The notes beneath the pieces were generated by a model, which had not been told where the DNA came from, ran no database searches, and saw nothing but the letters and a program-made list of their open reading frames with translations. This document shows positions 1 through 5,254 of a stretch of DNA of 5,254 nucleotides, piece by piece. Source of the DNA: an uncultured Porphyromonadaceae bacterium (GTDB lineage: Bacteria > Bacteroidota > Bacteroidia > Bacteroidales > CAMTPD01); assembly GCA_947074265.1 (NCBI GenBank), contig CAMTPD010000161.1:1-5254 (forward strand). The letters are read 5' to 3'. The position numbers were made by a program, and so were the translations under genes. Position 1 is the first letter of the stretch. Each line of letters opens with the position of its first letter.

Positions 1-356
1 TACACCAAGCAGACGATAGCTCGTCTCAAAGTAGACGCGAACTTATTTTCAAGCATTTTATGGAATTGGTTTCTGACTATCATAAAGAACAACGCAATGT
101 GGGCTTTTATGCTTCTAAACTTTCTATTACACCAAAGTATCTATCAACGCTAATAAAAGAAGTGAGCGGAAAAACTGCCGCAGACTGGATTGATGAGTTT
201 GTTATACTTGAAGCCAAAGCATTGCTCCGCTATTCGGATAAAAGTATTCAAGAGATTGCTTATATCTTAAACTTCTCTACGCAATCGTTTTTTGGTAAAT
301 ACTTTAAGCATCATACAGGTATGTCGCCCGGATCTTACAAACTACAAGGTAATTGA
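1..356 (+). CDS. AraC-family transcriptional regulator, C-terminal part (5'-truncated by window edge)
   Basis: The reading frame is open from the left edge (first full codon at 3) to TGA at 354-356, giving 117 visible residues. The ATG at 60 is internal, because the residues before it (RRELIFKHFMELV) continue the usual lead-in to an AraC DNA-binding domain. Two helix-turn-helix units are visible: the first around visible residues 36-57 (YASKLSITPKYLSTLIKEVSG) and the second around 82-102 (IQEIAYILNFSTQSFFGKYF), followed by the family signature tail HHTGMSPGSYK. Proteins of this family bind DNA as transcription activators or repressors; the N-terminal ligand-sensing or dimerisation part, usually a cupin-like domain, would lie before the window, so effector and targets cannot be inferred. 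The gene converges with the TMEM175-like gene on the other strand, with only 15 bp between the stop codons. The family call is very secure; the specific function is unknown. Confidence 0.93.
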   Translation, partial: HQADDSSSQSRRELIFKHFMELVSDYHKEQRNVGFYASKLSITPKYLSTLIKEVSGKTAADWIDEFVILEAKALLRYSDKSIQEIAYILNFSTQSFFGKYFKHHTGMSPGSYKLQGN

Positions 357-389
357 AGTTGTCTCCGTCAATTACTTAGGCTCTTTTTT
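346..389. terminator. Putative shared hairpin terminator of two convergent genes
   Basis: An inverted repeat pairs 347-356 with 368-377 (10 bp including one G-U on the + strand; core GTAATTGA/TCAATTAC) around an 11-nt loop. One arm contains the TGA of the AraC-type gene and the other overlaps the TAA of the convergent TMEM175-like gene. On the + strand a run of T (384-389) follows about seven bases after the stem; the - strand has only a weak T-rich tail. A bidirectional terminator is therefore an inference, stronger for the + transcript. Confidence 0.45.
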
Positions 390-1010
390 CAATTCCAACT
401 CTTCTATTGCATGTGGAAAAATAAAGTAAACCGGGATACATAAATATGTTACAAAGGATATGATAGGATCGACAAATGATAACAGTGCCCCGGCAATATA
501 CAAAAGCGGACCAAATATAACGGAGTAAATGGTTTTTCGTTTAAATCGTGGCACATCAATATCTGAGTCTAAGATTTCAGGGTGCATAAACGCATAGATT
601 TGTACTGCTGCAAACATACCATTGCATAATGCCATGGAGAATCCATAAAATAGTACTGCCGTTTCGTTGTGGTGATAATCGCCCAATACTGCTGTAGGGA
701 AAGGGGTAAAAGAAACAGTCAATAGCAACAATGCATTGCCCCAAAAGAGTCCATTATTGAACACTTTAAACATCTTAAATAGGCGATGGTGGTTGACCCA
801 CATCACACTAACGGTAAGGAAACTGATAATCCAACTGACAATTTTAGGCATTAGAAGCCAAAGTCCGTTTAATAGCTCTGTGCGATTTGTAACGTCTTTA
901 ATCACCGGCACTTTCAATTCTAACACAAGTACTGTTATTATAATTGCAAAGATTCCGGCGGCAAAGGTTTCGACACGGGTTTTCTGAAAATAATTTCTTA
1001 CTTGCGGCAT
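372..1010 (-). CDS. TMEM175/DUF1211-family integral membrane protein, putative potassium channel
   Basis: A 212-residue protein with about six hydrophobic segments (near residues 14-32, 47-72, 86-110, 116-141, 160-180 and 182-199), the layout of prokaryotic TMEM175 proteins. Family marks visible are the first helix RVETFAAGIFAIIITVLVLE, the WVNHHRLF motif after helix 2 (residues 71-78) and FTPFPTAVLG (101-110). Known bacterial members form tetrameric potassium-permeable channels in the cytoplasmic membrane, so that role is inferred by homology. The hallmark RxxxFSD of helix 1 reads R-V-E-T-F-A-A here, losing both the Ser and the Asp, so channel properties may differ. The C-terminus is short and charged (EELELKKEPK). 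The start chosen is ATG at 1010. A TTG at 1043 would add 11 residues but lies inside the terminator of the upstream gene, and helix 1 is complete without it. No Shine-Dalgarno is visible, as usual in this phylum. Its physiological role is not evident from its neighbours. Confidence 0.88.
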   Translation of the reverse strand: MPQVRNYFQKTRVETFAAGIFAIIITVLVLELKVPVIKDVTNRTELLNGLWLLMPKIVSWIISFLTVSVMWVNHHRLFKMFKVFNNGLFWGNALLLLTVSFTPFPTAVLGDYHHNETAVLFYGFSMALCNGMFAAVQIYAFMHPEILDSDIDVPRFKRKTIYSVIFGPLLYIAGALLSFVDPIISFVTYLCIPVYFIFPHAIEELELKKEPK

Positions 1011-1013
1011 ATG

Positions 1014-1044
1014 CAAACGTTCTGTTTCTTTTTTCAGAAACAAA
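1014..1044 (-). promoter_or_regulatory. Possible Bacteroidetes-type promoter for the TMEM175-like gene
   Basis: On the - strand, TTTG (1044-1041) is followed after 19 bases by AACGTTTG (1021-1014). This matches the Bacteroidetes pattern TTTG-N19-TAnnTTTG with one mismatch in the -7 box. If real, transcription would start almost on the ATG at 1010 and give a nearly leaderless mRNA, and the -33 box would share bases with the T-tract of the preceding terminator. The geometry is good, but the mismatch and the lack of leader keep confidence low. Confidence 0.3.
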
Positions 1045-1070
1045 AAACGACAACATTCTGTTGCCGTTTT
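1041..1070 (-). terminator. Intrinsic terminator of the AddB-type gene
   Basis: Reading the - strand, the arm 1070-1060 (AAAACGGCAAC) pairs with 1054-1044 (GTTGTCGTTTT). All 11 positions pair, counting one G-U, and an extra A-T at 1059/1055 closes a GAA triloop. The stem runs into a T-tract (complement of 1047-1042, then GTTT). It starts ten bases after the TAA of the AddB-type gene. On the + strand the wobble becomes an A-C mismatch, so the signal is oriented for the - strand. It separates the AddB-type gene from the TMEM175-like gene. Confidence 0.85.
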
Positions 1071-1079
1071 CTTTGTCTA

Positions 1080-4028
1080 TTATTTATTGCAAACTGTCTT
1101 GAATGGACAGTATTCGCAGTTCTTCTCGTTCAGGGTCTGGTTGAAGTTTATATCCGGATTAAAGATATCGTCTAAGCATGACCGCAGTTTTTCTTCAAAC
1201 TCTTTTGCATAAGGGGCAAAGGAGTCTACTTGATGTTTGATTTTAGGTGCTGTTTGCTGATAAATAGCCGGATCGAAAGCATCTGTGAATATCTGCCGTA
1301 CAGTATAAATACCCGGAGCAAGATCCCTGCCTTTGAATTCGTCCATGGTAAGTAGTGCATAGGTAAACACCTGCATGATAGCCTTTGGCCGATCTTTTAA
1401 TTCCGAATCAAACAAGTCTGCAATCTCTTTGAATGTTTTTTCTGCTTTCCCTGTTTTATAGTCTATAATACGTACTTGTTTATTTACTTCGTCTACTCGG
1501 TCGATAAAACCTTTCATGCGCACACGCGTACCATCTGAAAGAGAGAAGTGTGTTTGAATGAGCTTTTCGCTTTCGATATAAGTAAAAGGTGTTAGCTTGG
1601 CATCCTTTGCCAGTAGCTTATCAATATATTTATAAATAACCTGACTAATGAGATAGTTCTCTCCTTCGAGTGGACGTACAGTATCACTTTTGAAAAAGAT
1701 CTCGGCGAAGGCTTTTTCGATCTCATGCGTTATTTCCTTTTTGTCTTTTCGTATTTTATGCAACAAATCGGCCGTTACCACATGTCCGACTAATGGTTTG
1801 TACAACTCCTCGAGGACTTTGTGCAGAATGCTACCAAAACGATCGGCTTCTACACGCTCTGTTACCTCTTCGTCTTCTCTCATTCCTTCGACGGTTGCAA
1901 AAAAGAAACGAAGCGGACAGTCTATATAGTTACTAATCGAACTTGCAGATAATGATTTGTACCCTCCTTCTTTGTAGACACTGAGTTTCTTTAGAATCTC
2001 TTCATTCTTCTCTACCGTTATGCTTGGTGTATCGCCTTGTGATATATTGTAGACAAGAAGCTTATCTTGGATTGGTGTTTTGTAATGGTAACGAAGCTGG
2101 TGAATGTAACGACTCATTTCGCCCGTCTTCATGCCATCGCTTCGTGTATCATAAACCAAAGAAACGTGCTTGGCTCGATAGATAAGACGGTAGAAGTGAT
2201 AGGCAAGGACGCTATCTTGATGTTCGTAAGTTGGGAGTCCGAAACCACGACGTAAGTTGTAGGGAATAAATGTATTGGCCGTTTTCTTTACCGGAAAAAT
2301 CCCCTCATTCATAGAGAGGATAATCAAGTTGTCGAAATCAAGTGCACGAGTCTCTAGTACCCCCATGATTTGAAGGCCCGACAATGGTTCGCCTCTGAAA
2401 GGAATCGATATGCCATCGGTCATTCGCTTCAAAAGTCGGAAGTAAGTGTCTAGTTGAATGTTGAGCCCGTAACGTTGCATTATATCTTTCATGCGATTAA
2501 CCATGGTAAAGTAATGAAAGATGAATTCACCATCCATAGCCTCACGCCCTGATAATAGCTCCTCTTCGTCTGAGGTTTGTCTAGCTTCTTCAAACAAAGA
2601 CAATTGCACGGAATCTTCTTCCTCCATTTGCTTTGCAACTGCATTCTTACGTGAATTTTCAACCAAAATCTTTGCCAACTCTTCCAGTACATGAATCAAG
2701 TAATCAGAAACCTCTTCTTTATTTTGAATCGGCTTAAATAGAACCCGAAGCAAAGGTGATTTATCTAATTCGGCTTCCGTTACATATATCTTATTTTTCT
2801 TTACAATGTCTGAAGCTATTCCTACAACTAAATCTGGATTTGATGCTGCTACATATCGATGATTTAATACGGGTAATACATATTTATAATAAAAGCACAC
2901 ACCGCCATTGACCATTCGAATATTCTTTTGTAGGTCTAGAATGTTTTCCATTAGCAAAGCTATCGGTGTAGATGCTAACGGATAACCCATGGTTACATTG
3001 ATACGTTGAAAGTTGTCGGGTATGGAGTGAAGTACCGGCATCAGCAATGTTTCGTCCGGTAATACAACCGCCGTTTTCATTGCTTCTAGTGACGTTACGC
3101 TATCTTGTTTGTATATGTCGCTCAATAAGGAGTACACGTATTTTGCTTGTCCTACCCCCGAAGGCACACCAATCACTTCAATCGTTTGATCACGGAGTGG
3201 TTCTTCTACAATCTTATATGCCGATGGGTAAATGAGTTTGTTTTTATCTACGAAATAAGACGAACGGTTGTTGCGATCTGTTATCTTGTCCGAATCGTAA
3301 TCCCAATAGAAGTCGGCAAGATTTCGATTCTTTAAGTATAATAAGAATTGTTCTTCACTTGTAGACAATGCATTAAGCCCTACAAATACAATTTTTTTAT
3401 ACGGCAACGCAAACTCTTTTCCGGCTTTGGCTTCTTCTACTACTTCTCTAAAAATCATCCCGTCGTAACCAATTTTATCTTCAGCCAGACTTTCTTTAAA
3501 CTCTGTATAAATTGCGAGAAGAACTTCCCATACTGCTAAAAATTCCTTTTGATTACCGCTCAAACGTTCAGGATTAAATGTAGACCAGAACTTGCGAATC
3601 GCAGCAATTTGCTCATCGGTTAGGAAATCAAAGTCGTTATCAATATTCTTAAGGTCGGAGATATTGCTAAATAAACGTGCTGCGTCTACCATGTATTTAT
3701 CAATATCATCAAAGTCGGACAACAGCATCTCTCCCCAATATAAAAACTCGTCAAAAGTTTCTTTCGAACCGCTATGTGCTATAAAGATGTCATACAATCG
3801 GAACAGCATCCCTACTCTATCTGCCGTTTGTTTTCCAGATAGTTTCTGAAACAAGTCATTAATCGTTACGATTGTAGGAGAAAACATAGGCTTGCCCGCG
3901 ACCTGTACAAGATATTTTTGAAAGAAAATACCTGCACGTCTATTTGGAAAAACAAACGCATACGAAGTGAGCTCGTCTTTATGATGTTGATAAAAAACTT
4001 CAGCTACCTGATAAAGAAACGGTTTCAT
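1080..4028 (-). CDS. addB: AddB-type PD-(D/E)XK nuclease subunit of an AddAB-like helicase-nuclease
   Basis: A 982-residue protein whose family partner is AddA; together they unwind and resect double-strand DNA ends for RecA-dependent recombination (RecBCD equivalent). The N-terminus (TSYAFVFPNRRAGIFFQKYL, about residues 22-41) resembles the AddB/UvrD-like fold, but no GxxxxGK[ST] Walker A is present, so an active ATPase motor is unlikely. Residues 556-579 (GVLETRALDFDNL, then NEGIFP) match the late helicase-like region. The C-terminal nuclease domain has FGSILHKVLEE (H736), GFIDRVD (D843, D846) and IDYKTGK (D856, K858), so it looks catalytically intact. Four cysteines, C704 (NYIDCPLRF) and C971/C974/C980 (C-x2-C-x5-C), match the 4Fe-4S staple of AddB nucleases. 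An acidic linker near 468-496 carries QLSLF (475-479), a sliding-clamp binding consensus. The start is ATG 4028: the TTG at 4052 sits against the predicted transcription start and adds an atypical extension. The protein is somewhat shorter than Firmicutes AddB (about 1,150 residues). No addA is in the window. Confidence 0.92.
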   Translation of the reverse strand: MKPFLYQVAEVFYQHHKDELTSYAFVFPNRRAGIFFQKYLVQVAGKPMFSPTIVTINDLFQKLSGKQTADRVGMLFRLYDIFIAHSGSKETFDEFLYWGEMLLSDFDDIDKYMVDAARLFSNISDLKNIDNDFDFLTDEQIAAIRKFWSTFNPERLSGNQKEFLAVWEVLLAIYTEFKESLAEDKIGYDGMIFREVVEEAKAGKEFALPYKKIVFVGLNALSTSEEQFLLYLKNRNLADFYWDYDSDKITDRNNRSSYFVDKNKLIYPSAYKIVEEPLRDQTIEVIGVPSGVGQAKYVYSLLSDIYKQDSVTSLEAMKTAVVLPDETLLMPVLHSIPDNFQRINVTMGYPLASTPIALLMENILDLQKNIRMVNGGVCFYYKYVLPVLNHRYVAASNPDLVVGIASDIVKKNKIYVTEAELDKSPLLRVLFKPIQNKEEVSDYLIHVLEELAKILVENSRKNAVAKQMEEEDSVQLSLFEEARQTSDEEELLSGREAMDGEFIFHYFTMVNRMKDIMQRYGLNIQLDTYFRLLKRMTDGISIPFRGEPLSGLQIMGVLETRALDFDNLIILSMNEGIFPVKKTANTFIPYNLRRGFGLPTYEHQDSVLAYHFYRLIYRAKHVSLVYDTRSDGMKTGEMSRYIHQLRYHYKTPIQDKLLVYNISQGDTPSITVEKNEEILKKLSVYKEGGYKSLSASSISNYIDCPLRFFFATVEGMREDEEVTERVEADRFGSILHKVLEELYKPLVGHVVTADLLHKIRKDKKEITHEIEKAFAEIFFKSDTVRPLEGENYLISQVIYKYIDKLLAKDAKLTPFTYIESEKLIQTHFSLSDGTRVRMKGFIDRVDEVNKQVRIIDYKTGKAEKTFKEIADLFDSELKDRPKAIMQVFTYALLTMDEFKGRDLAPGIYTVRQIFTDAFDPAIYQQTAPKIKHQVDSFAPYAKEFEEKLRSCLDDIFNPDINFNQTLNEKNCEYCPFKTVCNK

Positions 4029-4059
4029 ATTATTGAATTTTTTGCAATACAAGTATACA

Positions 4060-4089
4060 CAAAAGTATGAGAAGAATAAAATGCATCAA
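4060..4089 (-). promoter_or_regulatory. Bacteroidetes-type promoter of the AddB-type gene
   Basis: On the - strand, TTG (4089-4087) is followed after exactly 19 bases by TACTTTTG (4067-4060), a full match to the -7 consensus TAnnTTTG. Transcription should start a few bases downstream, near 4054-4056, leaving an A/T-rich leader of roughly 27 nt before ATG 4028 with no Shine-Dalgarno. A perfect palindrome (4091-4104) begins one base upstream of the -33 box. Confidence 0.7.
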
Positions 4090-4090
4090 T

Positions 4091-4104
4091 GCTTACATGT
4101 AAGC
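4091..4104. promoter_or_regulatory. Perfect 14-bp palindrome, candidate operator
   Basis: GCTTACATGTAAGC equals its own reverse complement over 14 bp and contains TTACA and TGTAA as abutting inverted half-sites. It lies directly upstream of the -33 box of the AddB-type promoter, in the intergenic region shared with the divergent response-regulator gene. The position suits binding of a dimeric regulator; which protein binds, if any, cannot be read from the sequence. Confidence 0.45.
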
Positions 4105-4128
4105 TAGCCAAAATAAAATTAACAGAAT

Positions 4129-4242
4129 TGTAATATCTTAAATCCTTTCTTAGCGGATATTTTTTAGATATTTGTAACGCAGATGTACAATCTATACGAT
4201 TTAGACCATCGCTATAGCTATCTGTAACAATTTTGACTTACA
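4129..4242. repeat. Dispersed TGTAA/TTACA boxes upstream of the response-regulator gene
   Basis: TGTAA occurs on + at 4129-4133, 4173-4177 and 4223-4227, and its complement TTACA at 4238-4242. The 4173 and 4223 copies share the longer ATYTGTAAC and are exactly 50 bp apart. The 4223 and 4238 copies form a dyad with a 10-bp gap, ending 19 bp before the ATG at 4262. With the two halves of the palindrome at 4091-4104 this makes six copies within about 150 bp. They are candidate binding half-sites; the pentamer is short, so chance remains possible. Confidence 0.3.
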
Positions 4243-4261
4243 TAATTCAAAACATTTTTAA

Positions 4262-4951
4262 ATGGCAACAACTAGAATTTTAGTTGTCGACGATGAAGAA
4301 GATCTTTGCGAGATCCTTAAATTCAATCTAGAAATAGAAGGGTATGATGTTGATACTGCTAATAGTGCAGAAGAAGCCCTTACGCTCGATCTCACAAAAT
4401 ACAACTTGTTACTTCTGGATGTCATGATGGGAGAAATTTCGGGATTCAAGATGGCAAATATGCTTCGTAAAAACGAAAAAACTGCTCGCATACCAATTAT
4501 CTTTCTTACTGCACAAGATACAGAAAACGACATGCTTACCGGATTCAATCTGGGTGCTGACGATTATATTTCAAAACCATTTTCAATTAAAGAGGTAATG
4601 GCTCGCGTGAAAGCAGTGGTACGTAGAACAGCTGCCGCAAAACCTCAAGTTGAGGAAAGTGAGCTCCTTACTTACGAAACGTTGAGCCTTGACATAAAAC
4701 GTATCAAAGCAAGTATTGACGGTGAGGAAGTTACATTGACAAAAAAAGAATTTGAAATATTAAAACTTTTACTTGAAAACAAAGGAAATGTTTTCTCAAG
4801 AGAAGAGATTCTATCTAGAATTTGGAAAGATGAAGTTTATGTCCTTGATCGTACTATTGATGTAAACATCACCCGTCTCCGTAAAAAGATAGGTCCATAC
4901 GGTAAAAATATTGTAACTCGCTTGGGCTTTGGTTATTGTTTTGAGGGTTAA
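4262..4951 (+). CDS. OmpR/PhoB-family response regulator of a two-component system
   Basis: A 229-residue DNA-binding response regulator. The receiver domain (about residues 4-122) has the acidic pocket D10/D11 (ILVVDDEED), phosphoacceptor D53 (NLLLLDVMM), the switch T83 (IIFLTAQ), Y102 and invariant K105 (DDYISKPF), so phosphorylation should work normally. The usual proline four residues after the phosphoacceptor is glycine here (D53-V-M-M-G57). A linker (about 123-135) leads to a winged-helix effector domain (about 136-228), with the ending expected of the family: NVFSREEILSRIW, then RTIDVNITRLRKKIG, then TRLGFGYCFEG. Length is normal. The gene is followed 78 bp downstream by a sensor kinase on the same strand, its presumed phosphodonor, and is divergent from the AddB-type gene. 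No Shine-Dalgarno is seen; the leader is A/T-rich. The last seven codons form one arm of a long stem-loop. The regulon and signal are unknown; it is clearly distinct from a NtrC-type or LytTR-type regulator. Confidence 0.95.
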   Translation: MATTRILVVDDEEDLCEILKFNLEIEGYDVDTANSAEEALTLDLTKYNLLLLDVMMGEISGFKMANMLRKNEKTARIPIIFLTAQDTENDMLTGFNLGADDYISKPFSIKEVMARVKAVVRRTAAAKPQVEESELLTYETLSLDIKRIKASIDGEEVTLTKKEFEILKLLLENKGNVFSREEILSRIWKDEVYVLDRTIDVNITRLRKKIGPYGKNIVTRLGFGYCFEG

Positions 4952-4973
4952 GACCTCTCAAAACAATAACCAA
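4929..4973 (+). promoter_or_regulatory. Long stem-loop spanning the response-regulator stop codon (attenuator, terminator or mRNA 3'-end element)
   Basis: Positions 4929-4947 pair with 4955-4973 over 19 bp, with only one G-U pair (4946/4956) and no mismatch; the 7-nt loop (4948-4954) contains the TAA stop (4949-4951). The left arm is coding sequence for the last residues of the regulator. No T-tract follows (the next bases are TAATTATATT), so a standard intrinsic terminator is not shown. Partial termination, RNA processing, or protection of the upstream message, each lowering kinase relative to regulator, are the likely roles. Confidence 0.6.
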
Positions 4974-5029
4974 TAATTATATTCTCTCATTATCTTCTGA
5001 CAAAAATAAATCAGACTTCCAGAAAACCG

Positions 5030-5254
5030 ATGACTAATTTAATGGATACAAAACCTAGAGTTTCATTTAATCAAAAAATATTTTGGGCAATTCTTACAAT
5101 GTTTTTGTCTTTTGTTTTATGCGTGGTTACATTTCAATATAACCGCGAGAAGGCTTTTGCTCAAGAAAAACTAGATAGTGTTTTATTAAACTATAATAAT
5201 CAGCTATTTCAACGTGTCTCCAAAAACAAAGACATGAGTGAACAGTGCACACAA
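5030..5254 (+). CDS. Membrane sensor histidine kinase, N-terminus (3'-truncated by window edge)
   Basis: An open frame runs from ATG 5030 to the window end, 75 residues without a stop. A second in-frame ATG at 5042 would remove only four residues (MTNL), and the choice cannot be made here. After a short basic N-terminus, residues 17-37 (KIFWAILTMFLSFVLCVVTF, then QY) form one transmembrane segment, inside-to-outside. The following stretch (NREKAFAQEKLDSVLLNYNN and on to about 65) is charged and heptad-like, typical of a helix leading into a periplasmic sensor region. The kinase core (HisKA, HATPase) would lie beyond the window, so the kinase call is inferred from the same-strand response regulator just upstream and the familiar N-terminal layout. 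No Bacteroidetes-type promoter is evident in the 78-bp gap, which suggests cotranscription with the regulator, modulated by the intervening stem-loop. Confidence 0.75.
   Translation, partial: MTNLMDTKPRVSFNQKIFWAILTMFLSFVLCVVTFQYNREKAFAQEKLDSVLLNYNNQLFQRVSKNKDMSEQCTQ

Noticed and set aside
736..987. 83-codon open frame on + inside the TMEM175-like gene, and several similar + frames inside the AddB-type gene (for example 1690-1929, 3592-3849)
   Set aside because: They lie opposite well-supported genes, have no domain resemblance, and their composition is what antisense reading of coding DNA gives.
1011..1043. TTG start at 1043 extending the TMEM175-like protein by 11 residues
   Set aside because: The TTG lies in the T-tract of the AddB-type gene's terminator, the added residues are not part of helix 1, and ATG 1010 gives a normal family N-terminus.
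4029..4052. TTG start at 4052 extending the AddB-type protein by eight residues
   Set aside because: The predicted promoter -7 box ends at 4060, so the transcript would begin almost at this codon; ATG 4028 gives the typical MKPFL start of the family.
4067..4102. Tiny frame ATG...TAA of 11 codons (MRRIKCINAYM) in the divergent intergenic region
   Set aside because: It is too short to judge, overlaps the opposite-strand promoter and palindrome, and has no promoter or leader-peptide features such as a run of a single amino acid followed by a terminator.
4171..4202. Possible + promoter for the response regulator: TTTG (4171-4174), 20 bases, TACGATTT (4195-4202)
   Set aside because: The -33 box is good but the -7 box fits TAnnTTTG poorly; GATATTTG (4167-4174) and CAATTTTG (4228-4235) are closer -7 matches but lack a -33 partner at the right distance. 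No choice is supported.
4211..4218. 8-bp palindrome GCTATAGC
   Set aside because: A self-complementary octamer of this kind is expected by chance in an AT-rich spacer, and it has no second copy nearby.
4258..4548. 96-codon open frame on the - strand opposite the response regulator
   Set aside because: It is a shadow of the receiver-domain coding sequence: serine-rich, with no recognisable domain, and no supporting promoter seen.

Overview
The window looks like chromosomal DNA from a Bacteroidota bacterium, most likely order Bacteroidales. The evidence is the moderately AT-rich composition, the absence of Shine-Dalgarno sequences before the starts, a good match to the Bacteroidetes-type promoter (-33 TTG, -7 TAnnTTTG), and protein sequences typical of that group. 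The genus cannot be settled from this sequence. The genes read as housekeeping or regulatory genes. I see no mobile element, CRISPR array, tRNA or rRNA.

Layout from left to right: (1) the 3' end of an AraC-family regulator on + (1-356), cut off at the left edge; (2) a six-helix membrane protein of the TMEM175/DUF1211 potassium-channel family on - (372-1010), convergent with the regulator, with a shared hairpin covering both stop codons; (3) a large AddB-type subunit of an AddAB helicase-nuclease on - (1080-4028), ending in a clear intrinsic terminator (1041-1070); (4) a 233-bp divergent intergenic region (4029-4261) with a convincing promoter for the AddB gene, a perfect 14-bp palindrome against its -33 box, and a cluster of TGTAA/TTACA boxes; (5) an OmpR/PhoB-type response regulator on + (4262-4951); (6) a 78-bp gap opening with a 19-bp stem-loop that starts inside the regulator's last codons; (7) the N-terminus of a membrane sensor histidine kinase on + (5030-5254), cut off at the right edge.

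Genes 5 and 6 form a classic two-component pair: the kinase would sense a signal at the envelope and phosphorylate D53 of the regulator. The AddB-type protein should work with an AddA helicase-nuclease in processing double-strand DNA ends for recombination, but no addA lies in this window. Its most striking feature is a perfect QLSLF pentapeptide in an acidic linker, which matches the bacterial sliding-clamp binding consensus. Two commonly extended starts (TTG at 1043 and TTG at 4052) are rejected in favour of ATG at 1010 and 4028, because the first lies in a terminator and the second sits against the predicted transcription start.
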